Shown in pieces: positions 54,048-64,000 of a stretch of DNA of 64,000 nt. Both the position numbers and the translations under genes were made by a program. This DNA comes from Tetramitus jugosus (lineage: Eukaryota > Heterolobosea > Eutetramitea > Acrasida > Vahlkampfiidae). Under the pieces are notes generated by a model. The model worked only from the letters and a program-made list of their open reading frames with translations. It searched no databases and had not been told where the DNA came from. The stretch is from contig OW569354.1 of assembly GCA_937625935.1 (NCBI GenBank), forward strand, positions 372,001-436,000, in the 5' to 3' direction. The number at the start of each line of letters is the position of its first letter. The stretch's first letter is position 1.

Positions 54048-55026
54048 TTAGGCGTACTGAATGGTTGTCACAATTCCATTTTCATGACGATCCTCGTTCA
54101 CTTGCACGCAAAAGTATATTCGGGCATCAGGATTTGCGAATATTCCATCGTATGACCTTTGTTCATCTTCGACACCATTGAGCAAGCAAGTAAAACGTCC
54201 ATAAGGTTTCTTCCAATTTGATTCCTTTGCCTCTTCATATTCATGTTCTGCATCCACAATAAATGTTATCACATCACCCGAGTAGAACTAGTCGGTCCAT
54301 CTGTCAATCTTGTTCCTGTAAAAGTAACCGTTGTTGGCATACGCAATATTCTCCCCCGGTTGAAACACTCCCAGGTACACATTTCCGTGTTTGTTACCTG
54401 CGTATAAATCGCGTAGAATGCTCTCTTCGATAATACCCAACAGCACCCAGCTGGAGCAGAATGAGGGAACAGTGTCTACTTTTGATTCATTGTCGAGGCA
54501 CATTTGAACCTTGAGATCAATCCTTGTCCAGCCTCTTGTGTTAATAGGTCGCATCGTGTTCGCAGTTCTAAAAATTCTACGAGTGGACTGGTTTTCAACG
54601 AATCGAAGCACACGTCCAGTGCTCTCATCAATGATTGGGCCCAGTGGATTCATAACCTTGATGCCCTCGGAATCAACAAAGCACGGACTCCATCTGTGAT
54701 GTCTCGTCATCTGTACATTGTACTTCCATGTCTCATGAGGAAACATTTTGTCCCTTGGCGTTTGTTGTTGTGTCATCTTTTCACTCAAGTGATCAGCTTC
54801 AGCATTGACAGACAACTTGGACAATGATTCTACAATAGAATCAGCATCTTTCTTGGTAGGTACGATCGGAGGTGCAGCCAATGAGATACACGAGACGCCA
54901 TTGTGTTTCAGAGTCAGCAATCTGGTTCAGGTAACGGTTGGCAAGGAGAACACTGGGAAGATGTTCAATTTGCAGGAAGAGAAAAATTTCTCTCAGTACG
55001 TCATCTGATAGAATTTCGATCTGCAT
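54048..55026 (-). pseudogene. F-box/SPRY-like gene with frameshift and in-frame stop
   Basis: Three coding-looking pieces in order on the minus strand. First is an F-box (ATG at 55026: MQIEILSDDVLREIFLFLQI, up to about 54841). The second lies in the next frame (54920-54288) and includes NVQMTRHHRWSPCFVDSEG and a NGYFYRNKIDRWTD segment. The third is in the same frame as the second but after a TAG at 54288-54290: FYSGDVITFIVDAEHEYEE to the end at 54048. The last two resemble a SPRY-type domain (W..GD.I.F..D). The F-box/second-frame switch could be bridged by a 34-nt candidate intron (GTACCT...TTGTAG), but no splice removes the TAG in frame. A broken member of an F-box/SPRY family is the simplest reading; sequence error is possible. 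Confidence 0.55.
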
Positions 55027-55306
55027 CTGGAGTCAACTTGTTTTTTGGATTGTTCAGATTGTTTTGTTCCTGGACATGGAAAAAACTCACGAGAATACAA
55101 AGATTTGGATTGGCAGGATCATTAATTTCACTGTTGAAAATCTTTTGTTCATCCATGAAGACCCAACCATTGTGATAGTGGCAACAACTGTTGAATGGAA
55201 AAAAACATAAAGACAAAGCCAAATGGTCCATCATGGAACGCGATTTTTTTGTTGATCTACGACAGATGCATCGGTGAAATAACTCAATCCAAAATCGACA
55301 AAGAGG

Positions 55307-57134
55307 ATGTTCATAGACAGTAGAATGACCAAGAATGATCAAGAAGGAAATCTGGGTAATTTTGTGTATACTGTAATTAATGATAGGTTGATTCGTGAGT
55401 GTATAAAGCTAAAGAAAGTGGATGATGACTTGTTCCACGATGACAAGAAACTACCAACGAATGATATCAAGAGAGAAAAGATGGAGTTTACGGATATTGA
55501 ATATTTGAAGTTCTCAGCAAGAGGTACGTATTTGATTCTTGTTGCATGATAATTCCCTGTTTAATGCTCACAACCTTACTCTATCGATGATAGAAATTTA
55601 TCGAATCTCGAACTTGGAAGGCTTCTTCTACTTAAAAATCCTACAATTGGACAACAACAAGATTGTGAAGATAGAAAACTTGGGTCACTTGAAGAGTTTA
55701 GAGAGATTGGATTTGTCTTACAACATGATTGAGAAGATTGAAAATTTAGAAGGTTTAATCAACTTGAAAGACTTGTCCTTGTTCAACAACAAGATTCAAA
55801 AAATTGAAAATTTGAATGATCAAATCAACTTGGAGAGCTTATCGATTGCCAAGAATCATATTAATGATAAGGAAAGTCTCAAATATTTGAGAGACTTTGA
55901 CAAGTTAAACATGATCACAATTTTTGACAATCCTGTTTGTGAGCAAAAATATATCAAGTAAGTAGTTTAGCATTAGGGTTTCTATGTTTAGGTACGTAAA
56001 ACTAATAGATTTCAATGAAGGCCTTTCATTATCGCCTACTTGAAGAATTTAAAGTTCCTTGATTATCGTCTCATTCAACCTAATGAGCTGAAAGATGCTC
56101 TCGACCGTTACAATGGAGAGCTTCAAGAATTGGATGATCGAGAGAAACAACACAATCAAATTTCGAGTTTGGATGAAAAGAAGATGAAAGAGAAAGCAGA
56201 ATTGAAGGTAAGAAAGGATCTGTACTAGTGTCTTCTAAGAATGACAATGAAGAACAATTACTCTAACAAATTGTAATAGTGGGCTAATGTCCAAGGAATA
56301 GACACCCTGTTTGAAGATATTTTCAACGCAGATGAAGAATACAAGAACATCAAGTTGTTTGACTATTGTTTAGGAGAGTTCTTTGAAAAGTACCGCAAGA
56401 CATTCGCCGAAACTGTAGATGAGTTCCGAAATACTATGATATCAGTCATGAATAAGAAGGTCAACGAACAAGAAGAGCTAGAGTCTACAATGAATGAATC
56501 AATGAATGAAACTGATATGTTATCGAAACAATGGATCAAAGAATTTGAGAAGAAGAAGAAGAGGATCTTTGAACAATTGAATGATCCCATGGCTGAAAAC
56601 GAAGATGAACTCTATGATTCTTTTGAAAACTTGAAACACGAGCTGAATGAACTATCAGATAAGCTAGTGGAGATTGAAGTCAATCAAACTGAAGGGTTTG
56701 CTGATATTATTGATGAATTCTTGCAAAATTTCAAAGAAATGGATGCTTCGACTGTTATTCAGACATATATTAAAAAACTGAAGAACTTGGAAGATACTTA
56801 CAGTAGTGAAATTAAGCAACGATTAATACAGGAAGCCGATATGAAACCTGAGGGAGATGTACCGGACAAAATCAAAGAATTTTTGGAGGACAAAGATATT
56901 ATCTCACGGGCATTGCAAGCAAGTACCGATGTGCACAAAGAAGTGATCGATCGAAAAGAGGAGGAACTGATGAAGGAAGAGAAGAAACGAATGGACGGAA
57001 CACAGATTAAAGTAAAGGAGGATGAACACCTCAGGAACAGAAGCCGAATATCTGAAATATGGACTTTTGCTCACAAAATTGAACAGGAATTGAATGAAGA
57101 GAGAGAAATGATGGACCTGGTTGACAGTATGTAG
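55307..57134 (+). CDS. DRC3: DRC3/LRRC48-like dynein regulatory complex subunit (multi-exon)
   Basis: Axonemal protein of the nexin-dynein regulatory complex. Four exons are read: 55307-55523, 55594-55957, 56021-56207 and 56280-57134, with introns of 63-72 nt (GTACGT, GTAAGT, GTAAGA donors) that all keep frame. The central LRRs match DRC3: LKILQLDNNKIVKIENLGHLKSLERLDLSYN and following repeats, ending FLDYRLI. A coiled-coil-rich half follows with RNRSRISEI-type segments at the very end, aligning to the end of human DRC3. Splice starts were picked to preserve the family reading. Near 57127 a GTATGT donor suggests a possible extra C-terminal exon (see findings). Presence implies a motile flagellate stage. 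Confidence 0.88.
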
Positions 57135-57469
57135 TCGCGCTCCGACGAATCATGCTTATTTTCTTCTTGGATGCAAGGACCCCCAAGACCCCTTACAGCC
57201 AGGCACTGAAGAAGAAAAGGGAAGAACGGCAGATGATTCGCGAGACACATGGAACGAAACCCCACTAATTTGTTCTGTCCCATCTCCGCCCCTGCTGTCA
57301 CACATCTAAGCAAGAAGAACATCTCCTTTTGGGTGCCGAGAACAAAACCGATCTCGCTTCTTTAACTTTGAAAAACCAGTATGGTAATTTCAATGAGGAA
57401 CAGCCCAACAACGATCGAAAATTCAAGAAAGAAAAAGTTCCCAATCGATTTCATCCCACACCAGCACCA
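57135..57469. other. Gap between DRC3 and the 7TM-RGS gene
   Basis: 335 bp. A frame at about 57179-57268 reads TPKTPYSQALKKKREERQMI and ends in TAA, and may be a terminal exon of DRC3. The rest is the promoter and leader of the next gene. Confidence 0.4.
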
Positions 57470-59254
57470 ATGGAAGACTATGAACCACTTTTGTTGTCCT
57501 TGTCTGACACCCTTTATGAAACAGCAAGTGCCGCTGCTGTCCAAATGATAAACAATGACACGTTGAACAACACCATTAGCAAGACCAAAGTGGCCACTGC
57601 AGCCCTTATTATACCCACCAGAGCAGTGTTCATCGTGGCCTCCTTTGTTTTGTTTCTGATTTGTTTTTTGCTGAGAAATAGGCAACCCATCAAATCTAGA
57701 TCTTTGCTGCCCTTCTTGGTCCTCATCATGTGCATCGGTTCGAGCTTTGGTCACATTGAAGATGCCATTCCTGCAGACTACTTTTTCAAGAGTGCACGAA
57801 AGTTGAGTCTCTACCGGATGATCTGCTGTTACTTGAGAATTTTTATCGTCTATCCCACGTTTATTCTGGCAATTGTGTCATACATGTTGGTCCTTGCACG
57901 TTATTTTTTACTGAATTCAATCATGAAGATGAAGGAAGCTTTGGCTTTGAAATTGAGAGGATCTGGTGCTGATGATTCAAATGATATGACAGATTTGGAT
58001 TTTGATATGGAAGATACGGAGATGGATGATGCTGTAAAGGAAATGTCCAGTTCAACGCAAGAGGTTGATAACTCTACAAACATGAAAAATCGGCGCAGCG
58101 TTGCCAACATTCAAACACTGGTTCACACTCTATCTGATATGGAGTCCAGTATGGCAACGAGTGAGTACAACAACAACAATACCATTAAGAATAATGCTAC
58201 GACTGCTACCAACAACGATACAAATGTGGTTTCAACTTCTGAGACAAAAAGCAAACATCTTGAAATCTCAAGGTTGTTGGCCATTTTTGAATTCTTGGTG
58301 AGCAAAAAGATGATTGCTCTGGTTGTTATTGTCAGTCTCGCTATTTGGTATATCATTGCATTGATAGTCATAGGAGTAACAACCCAATTCAAGTGTGTCA
58401 ACTCCATTTCGCTTCTATCATTGCTGCTCTCTGTGGTATTCATGATTGCTATGATCGTATTTCCAATTGTCCTTGGCATCGATGTCATTGTCAACTTTAA
58501 ACTGATTGCTAGCAGATGCGGAGTGTTCCAATACCTCTTATTCTCTGATCCATTGTTCTTCCGGTTAGAAATGTGGTTGATTGCAGTAACTGCTTTGCCA
58601 TCATTGCTTATCGAAGTCATAGCGACTACTATAGTGGGAAAGCAAAGTAATCCGGAGGCAAAGCTTTTGACCTCTGTTACTATCAGAACTTTCCTATTTG
58701 ATTTGTTCTGCATGTTAATAATTGTCCCTGGTATAGCTATGGTTCTATCCATTCGAAATTGGATTCTGGAAGTGAAACAACGAAAGTTTATTGCCAATCA
58801 ACAGGATGAGAAACCATCATCACCGTCATCGGTTGACCTGAAGGTTTATAATCCGTCAGATGCTACAATTCTTTTCATCATTAAGAACAAGAAAACGTGT
58901 ACACTATTCAGAGAATATCTGAGAAGAGAGTTAAGTTTGGAAAATCTAATGTTCGTTGAAGATGTGCACAAGTACAAGAAGATAGGAAAACGGAAGCATA
59001 AGAAGCGATATGAAAAAGCCAAAATCATTGCCAATTTATACTTGAGGATATCATCAAAGTTAGAGGTGAATGTAACGGAGAAGGAAAAGATTTCGTGTCT
59101 GGCTATCATTGAACAGTATGACCCAGCAAACAAAACAGAGCTAAGCAATGCACTCTTCCAAGAAGTTCAGACCTCCGTGATTAGGAACTTGATTGACAGT
59201 TACAGTCGCTTCTTCCACTCTTCAAATTTTCAAGAGCTAGTCGCTACCTTATAA
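57470..59254 (+). CDS. Seven-TM receptor fused to an RGS domain
   Basis: A 594-residue protein. Seven hydrophobic helices lie between about 50 and 445, with a long polar insert between TM3 and TM4. A C-terminal RGS domain (about 460-594) follows: TLFREYLRRELSLENLMFVED, KIIANLYLRISSKLEVNVTE and a final NLIDSYSRFFHSSNFQELV helix. RGS domains speed GTP hydrolysis on G-alpha, so the fusion can turn off G-protein signalling in response to a ligand, as in plant RGS1. The ATG at 57470 was used; no ATG lies upstream in frame. No peptide-ligand or sugar motif could be picked out. Confidence 0.86.
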   Translation: MEDYEPLLLSLSDTLYETASAAAVQMINNDTLNNTISKTKVATAALIIPTRAVFIVASFVLFLICFLLRNRQPIKSRSLLPFLVLIMCIGSSFGHIEDAIPADYFFKSARKLSLYRMICCYLRIFIVYPTFILAIVSYMLVLARYFLLNSIMKMKEALALKLRGSGADDSNDMTDLDFDMEDTEMDDAVKEMSSSTQEVDNSTNMKNRRSVANIQTLVHTLSDMESSMATSEYNNNNTIKNNATTATNNDTNVVSTSETKSKHLEISRLLAIFEFLVSKKMIALVVIVSLAIWYIIALIVIGVTTQFKCVNSISLLSLLLSVVFMIAMIVFPIVLGIDVIVNFKLIASRCGVFQYLLFSDPLFFRLEMWLIAVTALPSLLIEVIATTIVGKQSNPEAKLLTSVTIRTFLFDLFCMLIIVPGIAMVLSIRNWILEVKQRKFIANQQDEKPSSPSSVDLKVYNPSDATILFIIKNKKTCTLFREYLRRELSLENLMFVEDVHKYKKIGKRKHKKRYEKAKIIANLYLRISSKLEVNVTEKEKISCLAIIEQYDPANKTELSNALFQEVQTSVIRNLIDSYSRFFHSSNFQELVATL

Positions 59255-59482
59255 ATTCGTTGGCAATCCCTTTTCATTCCTCCCACATACAATGTATTCC
59301 CACAACAATTCTCTGAATCCCCGATTTATCGGAGCGGAGTTTTATTTCACTGAACATTCAGTCAACTTGCCGACTTCACACGCAAACAATCAGCAAGGAC
59401 GTCCGCCCAACACACACAGCCTTCCATTTTTCATTTTTCTCCATCAACAGAAACACACCTCGCAGCAAATTTCACGTTTTGC

Positions 59483-60991
59483 ATGATCATCACTGTCAAC
59501 AACATGTTTCGCCAAATAGTATCCCACAGCAGACAACATCAACAACGATTCCTCAAGCCAACACAAAAGCTTCAACAACCACAACTGCAACAGCTGATCA
59601 ATCGTCGATCATTTGCAGTCAACACACCAACACAACAACAAGAGCAACAAACTGCTGCTACTACTACTCCTGCTGACCCATTCAGACAAGCATTCTTGCA
59701 ATGTCTCAATGCAAACAATGAGGGAAATTTGGTTGAATTTGTTCGACTTTATCATGACTTGAAGTCCAATTATGTGGATCGATTGACCATTCAACACTAC
59801 AATCAACTACTCGCCAGTTGTGCACCATCGAAACTAATGTTCAAATGGTTCAGACCATACAAGGACTATGTCGACATGTATCATGAAGCTGGTAAATTCA
59901 AGAGTGATGAGGTTTGTGTCTTTACCAGTTGTTTTTTTTTCATTTGATGGAGAAGCATTTTTTTTTATTCACACCAATTTTTTTTTGTGTGTCATGGCAC
60001 AAAAATCACATTTTATCATGCACCACAACCACAACAACAATAACAAATTCATATTTTGCAAACACAACAAACAAAATAACAATGCCTATAGAGAATGGAA
60101 GAAGCAAACAGAGTGTTGCGCGATATTGAAGAATCTCCATTGAACCTGAGACCTGACATTGTCACATACAACACCATGATGAAGGTTCAAATGAGTGGTG
60201 GCTACAACAATGTTGTCAAAGTATTTGACACATTTAATCAATTGCAAGCCGTTACCATGAGAAATCAAAAACAAGCAGACATTATATCGTACACTACACT
60301 GCTCAGAGCTTGCTCCCTGTTGGAACGAGTGGACATTGCCGAAGAAATTTACTCTTTTATTATACACTCCAAGGACGATTCATTGTTGAATGCTTCTCTG
60401 AGAACGGCAGAACAAGCACTCCAGGATCAATCACAAGTGCAACTCTCTTCCACTTCCAATCTGCCCATTCAATTCTTTAATACGATGCTCGACGTGTACG
60501 CTGAAGTTGCTTCACCTTATGCCGAAACTTTTTTCCGGCAATTGTTGAGTGTGAAGATGCCTGTTGATGCTGTCACGTTCAACACGTATGCCAAGAGTTG
60601 CATCTTTAGAGACGAGAGAATCAAATTGGTTGAAATTCCCGAATTGATGAGAGTAGAAGGTGTGTTGCAGAGAGGATTGTCCCAACCAGTGAGAGACGAG
60701 ATTCAATATGCCTACAATAAGCACACGGCACCACTCAAGTACAAGCACGAGAATCAACGAGAGAGATTTATCAAGCCAAAGACACCTTTGGACGCTGGTG
60801 AGCACAATGAGGACTTTTTCAAAGATTTGCGTGAGGTTCGTCCATGGGGTCGCTACGTTGATCTCAAGGACACAAAGTTCTTGAAATTGCTCGAATATAC
60901 CCAATTGCACAAGTTTACAGTGGATTATGATTTGATTGCTCAGACGACAAAGATTGAAGATCATCCAACTCACAACATGAGACCACAATAA
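59483..60991 (+). CDS. PPR protein, probably mitochondrial (two exons)
   Basis: About 442 residues; exons 59483-59911 and 60092-60991, with a 180-nt intron (GAG|GTTTGT...CTATAG|AGA, phase 0). The N-terminal 60 residues are rich in Arg, Gln and hydroxylated residues (MFRQIVSHSRQHQQRFL) and look like a mitochondrial targeting sequence. Pentatricopeptide-like repeats follow: RPDIVTYNTMMKVQMSGGYNN, ADIISYTTLLRACSLLERVDIAEEIY and a partial repeat (PVDAVTFNTYAKSC). PPR proteins bind organelle RNA in maturation or translation; the RNA target cannot be predicted. Confidence 0.78.
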
Positions 60992-61355
60992 GTCTCCACA
61001 TTGGAAAACGACAACAAGCACAAAAGAGAGAGACAGATTGCAACATCTCTTGGGAGAAACGTGTTTTCCAGCCTACAAACAGACTGGTGAACACCACATC
61101 AACAACAACAACAATAAGAAATAAAAACACCGCATTCCTTTTCATCTCGTCCATGGCGTGTCTCAATCATGTCACGTGTATTGCGTCCATAAAGTTCAAC
61201 CTGCAAATGCCACCTTCAAACCGCCCAAGAAAAAAAGAATTGCAAGTTCAAAGATCAAAATTTCACTTGAATCCAAGAATAAAAAATTTTTATCAACAAC
61301 AAAAAAACAACAACACAACAACAACAACCAGACATAAAAGCAACAACAATAAAAA

Positions 61356-64000
61356 ATGGTATTTGTGGAAACAGAACAAATCACTCGTGTCCAATCCAAC
61401 ACGGATCACGTGAGAAACATGTGTATCATTGCTCATGTCGATCACGGTAAAACCACACTCTCCGATTTTCTCATTAGTTCCAATGGAATCATCTCTGAAA
61501 GTTTAGCAGGTCAAGTGAGATACATGGACAGCAGACCAGATGAACAAGAGAAGCTCATTACGATGAAATCAAGTTCTATTGCACTCTTGTACAATCATCC
61601 ACAACACAATGGTAAGTTGGTTTTATGGTGGTGATGATGGTGATGATGATGAAGATGATGTTTTTCAAGAAATATTTTATGTTGTGAGCTAACATGTGAA
61701 AAATTTTATTTTTTCGATTGAAAACAGAGCCATTTATTGTCAATTTGATTGATTCACCGGGTCATGTTGATTTTTCGTGCGAGGTCAGCACGGCAGCTCG
61801 TCTCACAGATGGTGCACTCGTTGTGGTGGATGCACTCGAAGGGGTCTGCACTCAGACAAGAACAGTGCTTCAACAAGCTTACAAGGAGAATATAAAGCCA
61901 TGTTTGGTGTTGAACAAGATTGATCGATTGATTACGGAGCAACAAATGACTCCATTGGAGTGCTATCATCAATTGAGAAGAATTTTGGAGCAAGTCAACG
62001 TGCTCATGTCTACTTTTACAACTGCGGAGTTATTCAGGAAACAGAATGAGCGGGAAAATCGGATGGCGGCAACGACGACAACGACGGGTGAGAATGAGCA
62101 GACGATTGTTTTGGAGTCTGATATTGACAGTGAGGATTTCTTCTCACCAAAAAAGGGAAATGTGGTGTTTACGAGTGCGGGAGATGGATGGGGATTTAGA
62201 ATCAATGATTTTGCACAGATTTTCCATAAAAAGTTGGGAATGAAGCAGGAGGTGCTGCAGCAGACACTGTGGGGCGAATATTATTTGGATAAGAAGACGA
62301 AGAAGATTAAGACGAAGCCAAAGAATTATGATGAAGATGTGCCCATGTTTGTCCAATTTATTTTGACCAATATTTTCAATGTGTATGACGCGATTGTCAT
62401 GAATCGAGACTCAGAGAGAATTACAAAGATTATTTTGGGTTTGGGACTGCAGGTACCAGTCAATCTGTTTAAGAAGCAGGACAAGAGAGCTCATGTCAGA
62501 GGAGTGCTCGGTCGATGGCTTCCATTGGCTGACTCTGTGTTGCAAATGGTTTGCGAGTGTCTTCCTAGCCCACAAACCGCTCAGAGAGAGCGTATTTTGA
62601 CTCTGGTGCCCGAATTGGAGGACATCAAGACAGATATCAAGAACAAGAGCAAGGATCAACAAGTTGTTGACTCGGATGTTCGTACAGAGATGCGTAATTT
62701 GCGAAGAAAACTGAAGAAGAATTTGCTTCGATGTGATCCTAGTGACAAGGCAGAAGTGATGGTGTTTGTGTCGAAAATGTTGGAGGTTGATACTCTTCCG
62801 AGTGCAACAATCAGTTCTTCGAGACAGGTGGACAAGATTCGAGTTTCCTCGCCGTTGACTCCAATCGATAGACAGGCGTTCGAAGAGGAGGAGGCGCGAC
62901 ATGATGGTGTCGATGAAACAGCAGAGGAAGAGACCGAAGCTGATGCAAGACAACATTTTGTTGGTTTCTGTCGTATCTTTAGTGGAACCATTCGATTAGG
63001 GCAAAAACTACATATTCTTGGTCCACAATACAATGCAACAAAGCCAGACAAGGATAGACACGAAATTGTGGTTGAGAGTTTGTTCTTAATTATGGGTCGT
63101 GGTCTAGAGCCTGTTTCTGAAGTGCCAGCAGGTAACATTTTTGGCATTGGAGGTGTGAGCAAGTATATTCTGAAGAGTGCAACGATTGCCAGCTCCCCAT
63201 ATGCACCTATTTTCAGTGCAATGTATTTCCAAGCTGCACCTATTATGAGATTTTCACTCGAACCACAAAATATGGCAGACATGAAGAAATTGGTCAAGGG
63301 ACTGAAGTTGTTGAATCAATCTGATCCTTCAGTTGAGGTGTATGTTCAAGAAACGGGCGAGCATGTGATTGTTACAGCAGGAGAGGTTCACGCAGAGCGA
63401 TGTCTGAGAGATTTGAATGATAAATTTGCCAAAATACCTATTCACGTGTCTCCACCATTAGTCAACTTCAAGGAGACTATCATTACGGAGACTGGCCAGA
63501 AAACCAAGATCATCACAGCTCAGACTGCGAATAGACAGTTAGCAATTAAGATCAAGGTTAGACCACTTCCAGAGAATATTTCTCGGTTCCTAGATGAGAA
63601 CAGAGAGCGTATCAAACGTTTCTTCAACACTGAGAACGATGAACTGGAAAACATTCTCTCCAGTTCCTCAAACACAGTGTTTGATGATCTCAAGATTGAG
63701 TTTGAAAAAGCAGGAAGCAAGTGGGCCAAGGAATTCCAGCATCTGTGGACACTTGGACCTAAGAGAGTTGGTCCTAACATTCTACTGAATCACATCAAGG
63801 GCTATTGTGACAGTGTGCACTTCAAGTCCTTGGTTAGTCGTATTGCTAGTCGAACAACGAGCTTGGAGGTGGAAGAATCATCCCAACCAATCGATGGCAA
63901 CAACTCTTCTGTGAAATCACCTTCTGATATCGAAAGTGCCGTGGTCGACGCGGAGATTCGCTCTCTACTAGATAAGTATGATTCCAACTTTATTGCTGGA
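61356..64000 (+). CDS. EFL1: EFL1/Ria1-like GTPase of 60S maturation, 3' partial
   Basis: EF-2-like GTPase that, with SBDS, releases eIF6 from 60S subunits. Exon 1 is 61356-61611 and exon 2 is 61728 to the window end; the 116-nt intron (G|GTAAGT...AACAG|AG) keeps frame in a split Glu codon. G1 is AHVDHGKT (26-33), G3 is DSPGHVDF, G4 NKIDRL. A large EFL1-specific insert follows the G domain, including the acidic [21 protein letters not shown] region. Domain II ([20 protein letters not shown]) and domain III/IV motifs are present ([17 protein letters not shown] and [20 protein letters not shown]), so it is EFL1 and not EF-2. The C-terminal part lies beyond the window. Confidence 0.92.

Noticed and set aside
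54288-54345. An intron GTATGC...GACTAG to remove the in-frame TAG of the F-box/SPRY gene.
   Set aside because: Splicing there moves the downstream SPRY-like part out of frame, and NGYFYRN in the removed part looks coding.

Overview
The window is a gene-dense stretch of a nuclear genome from a free-living protist, most likely a heterolobosean amoeboflagellate of the Naegleria type. The signs are short genes on both strands with 50-800 bp between them, few introns (about 60-180 nt, mostly starting GTATGT, GTAAGT, GTACGT or GTTTGT), A-rich CAA/AAC leaders before start codons, and Asn/Gln/Ser homopolymers. The content is eukaryotic throughout: CDC48, PP2A, WDR33, WDR11, EFL1, an axonemal DRC3, a 7TM-RGS receptor and several F-box proteins. 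The species was not determined.

Region 1-13 kb: the 3' part of the rRNA methyltransferase SPB1, an augmin HAUS2-like protein, a two-exon Sac-domain phosphoinositide phosphatase, a PlsC acyltransferase, a two-exon PP2A catalytic subunit, a GPH-type sugar transporter, a calmodulin-like EF-hand protein and an unrecognised protein. Region 13-25 kb: an F-box/ankyrin protein whose F-box lies in a small first exon, a cathepsin B-like protease, a small acidic protein, a two-exon OSCA/TMEM63-like channel with a PSI-like extracellular module, and CDC48/p97. Region 25-37 kb: an unrecognised protein, a GH15 hydrolase, a secreted SH3b-GH19 hydrolase, a 5S rRNA gene, a p62-like PB1/UBA protein, an F-box/LRR protein, a small secreted 8-Cys protein, a Q-rich two-TM protein and an RBBP9-like hydrolase. 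Region 37-52 kb: a MATE transporter, a DUF229 membrane phosphatase/sulfatase-fold protein, an EEP-family hydrolase, tRNA-Phe(GAA), a split BCS1-like AAA ATPase, WDR33/Pfs2 and WDR11. Region 52-64 kb: an RWP-RK factor, a gene-poor stretch next to a broken F-box/SPRY gene, the multi-exon DRC3, a 7TM-RGS receptor, a two-exon PPR protein and the 5' part of EFL1.

There is no operon logic; neighbours are functionally unrelated, as expected for a eukaryote. Recurring themes are ribosome maturation (SPB1, EFL1, 5S rRNA), membrane traffic and lipid turnover (Sac phosphatase, WDR11, acyltransferase), proteostasis (CDC48, p62-like, three F-box loci) and secreted or lysosomal hydrolases suited to a bacterivore (cathepsin B-like, SH3b-GH19). 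No mobile element, CRISPR array or viral insertion was recognised. The most notable items are unusual domain combinations and one broken or recoded gene, not a new multi-gene system.
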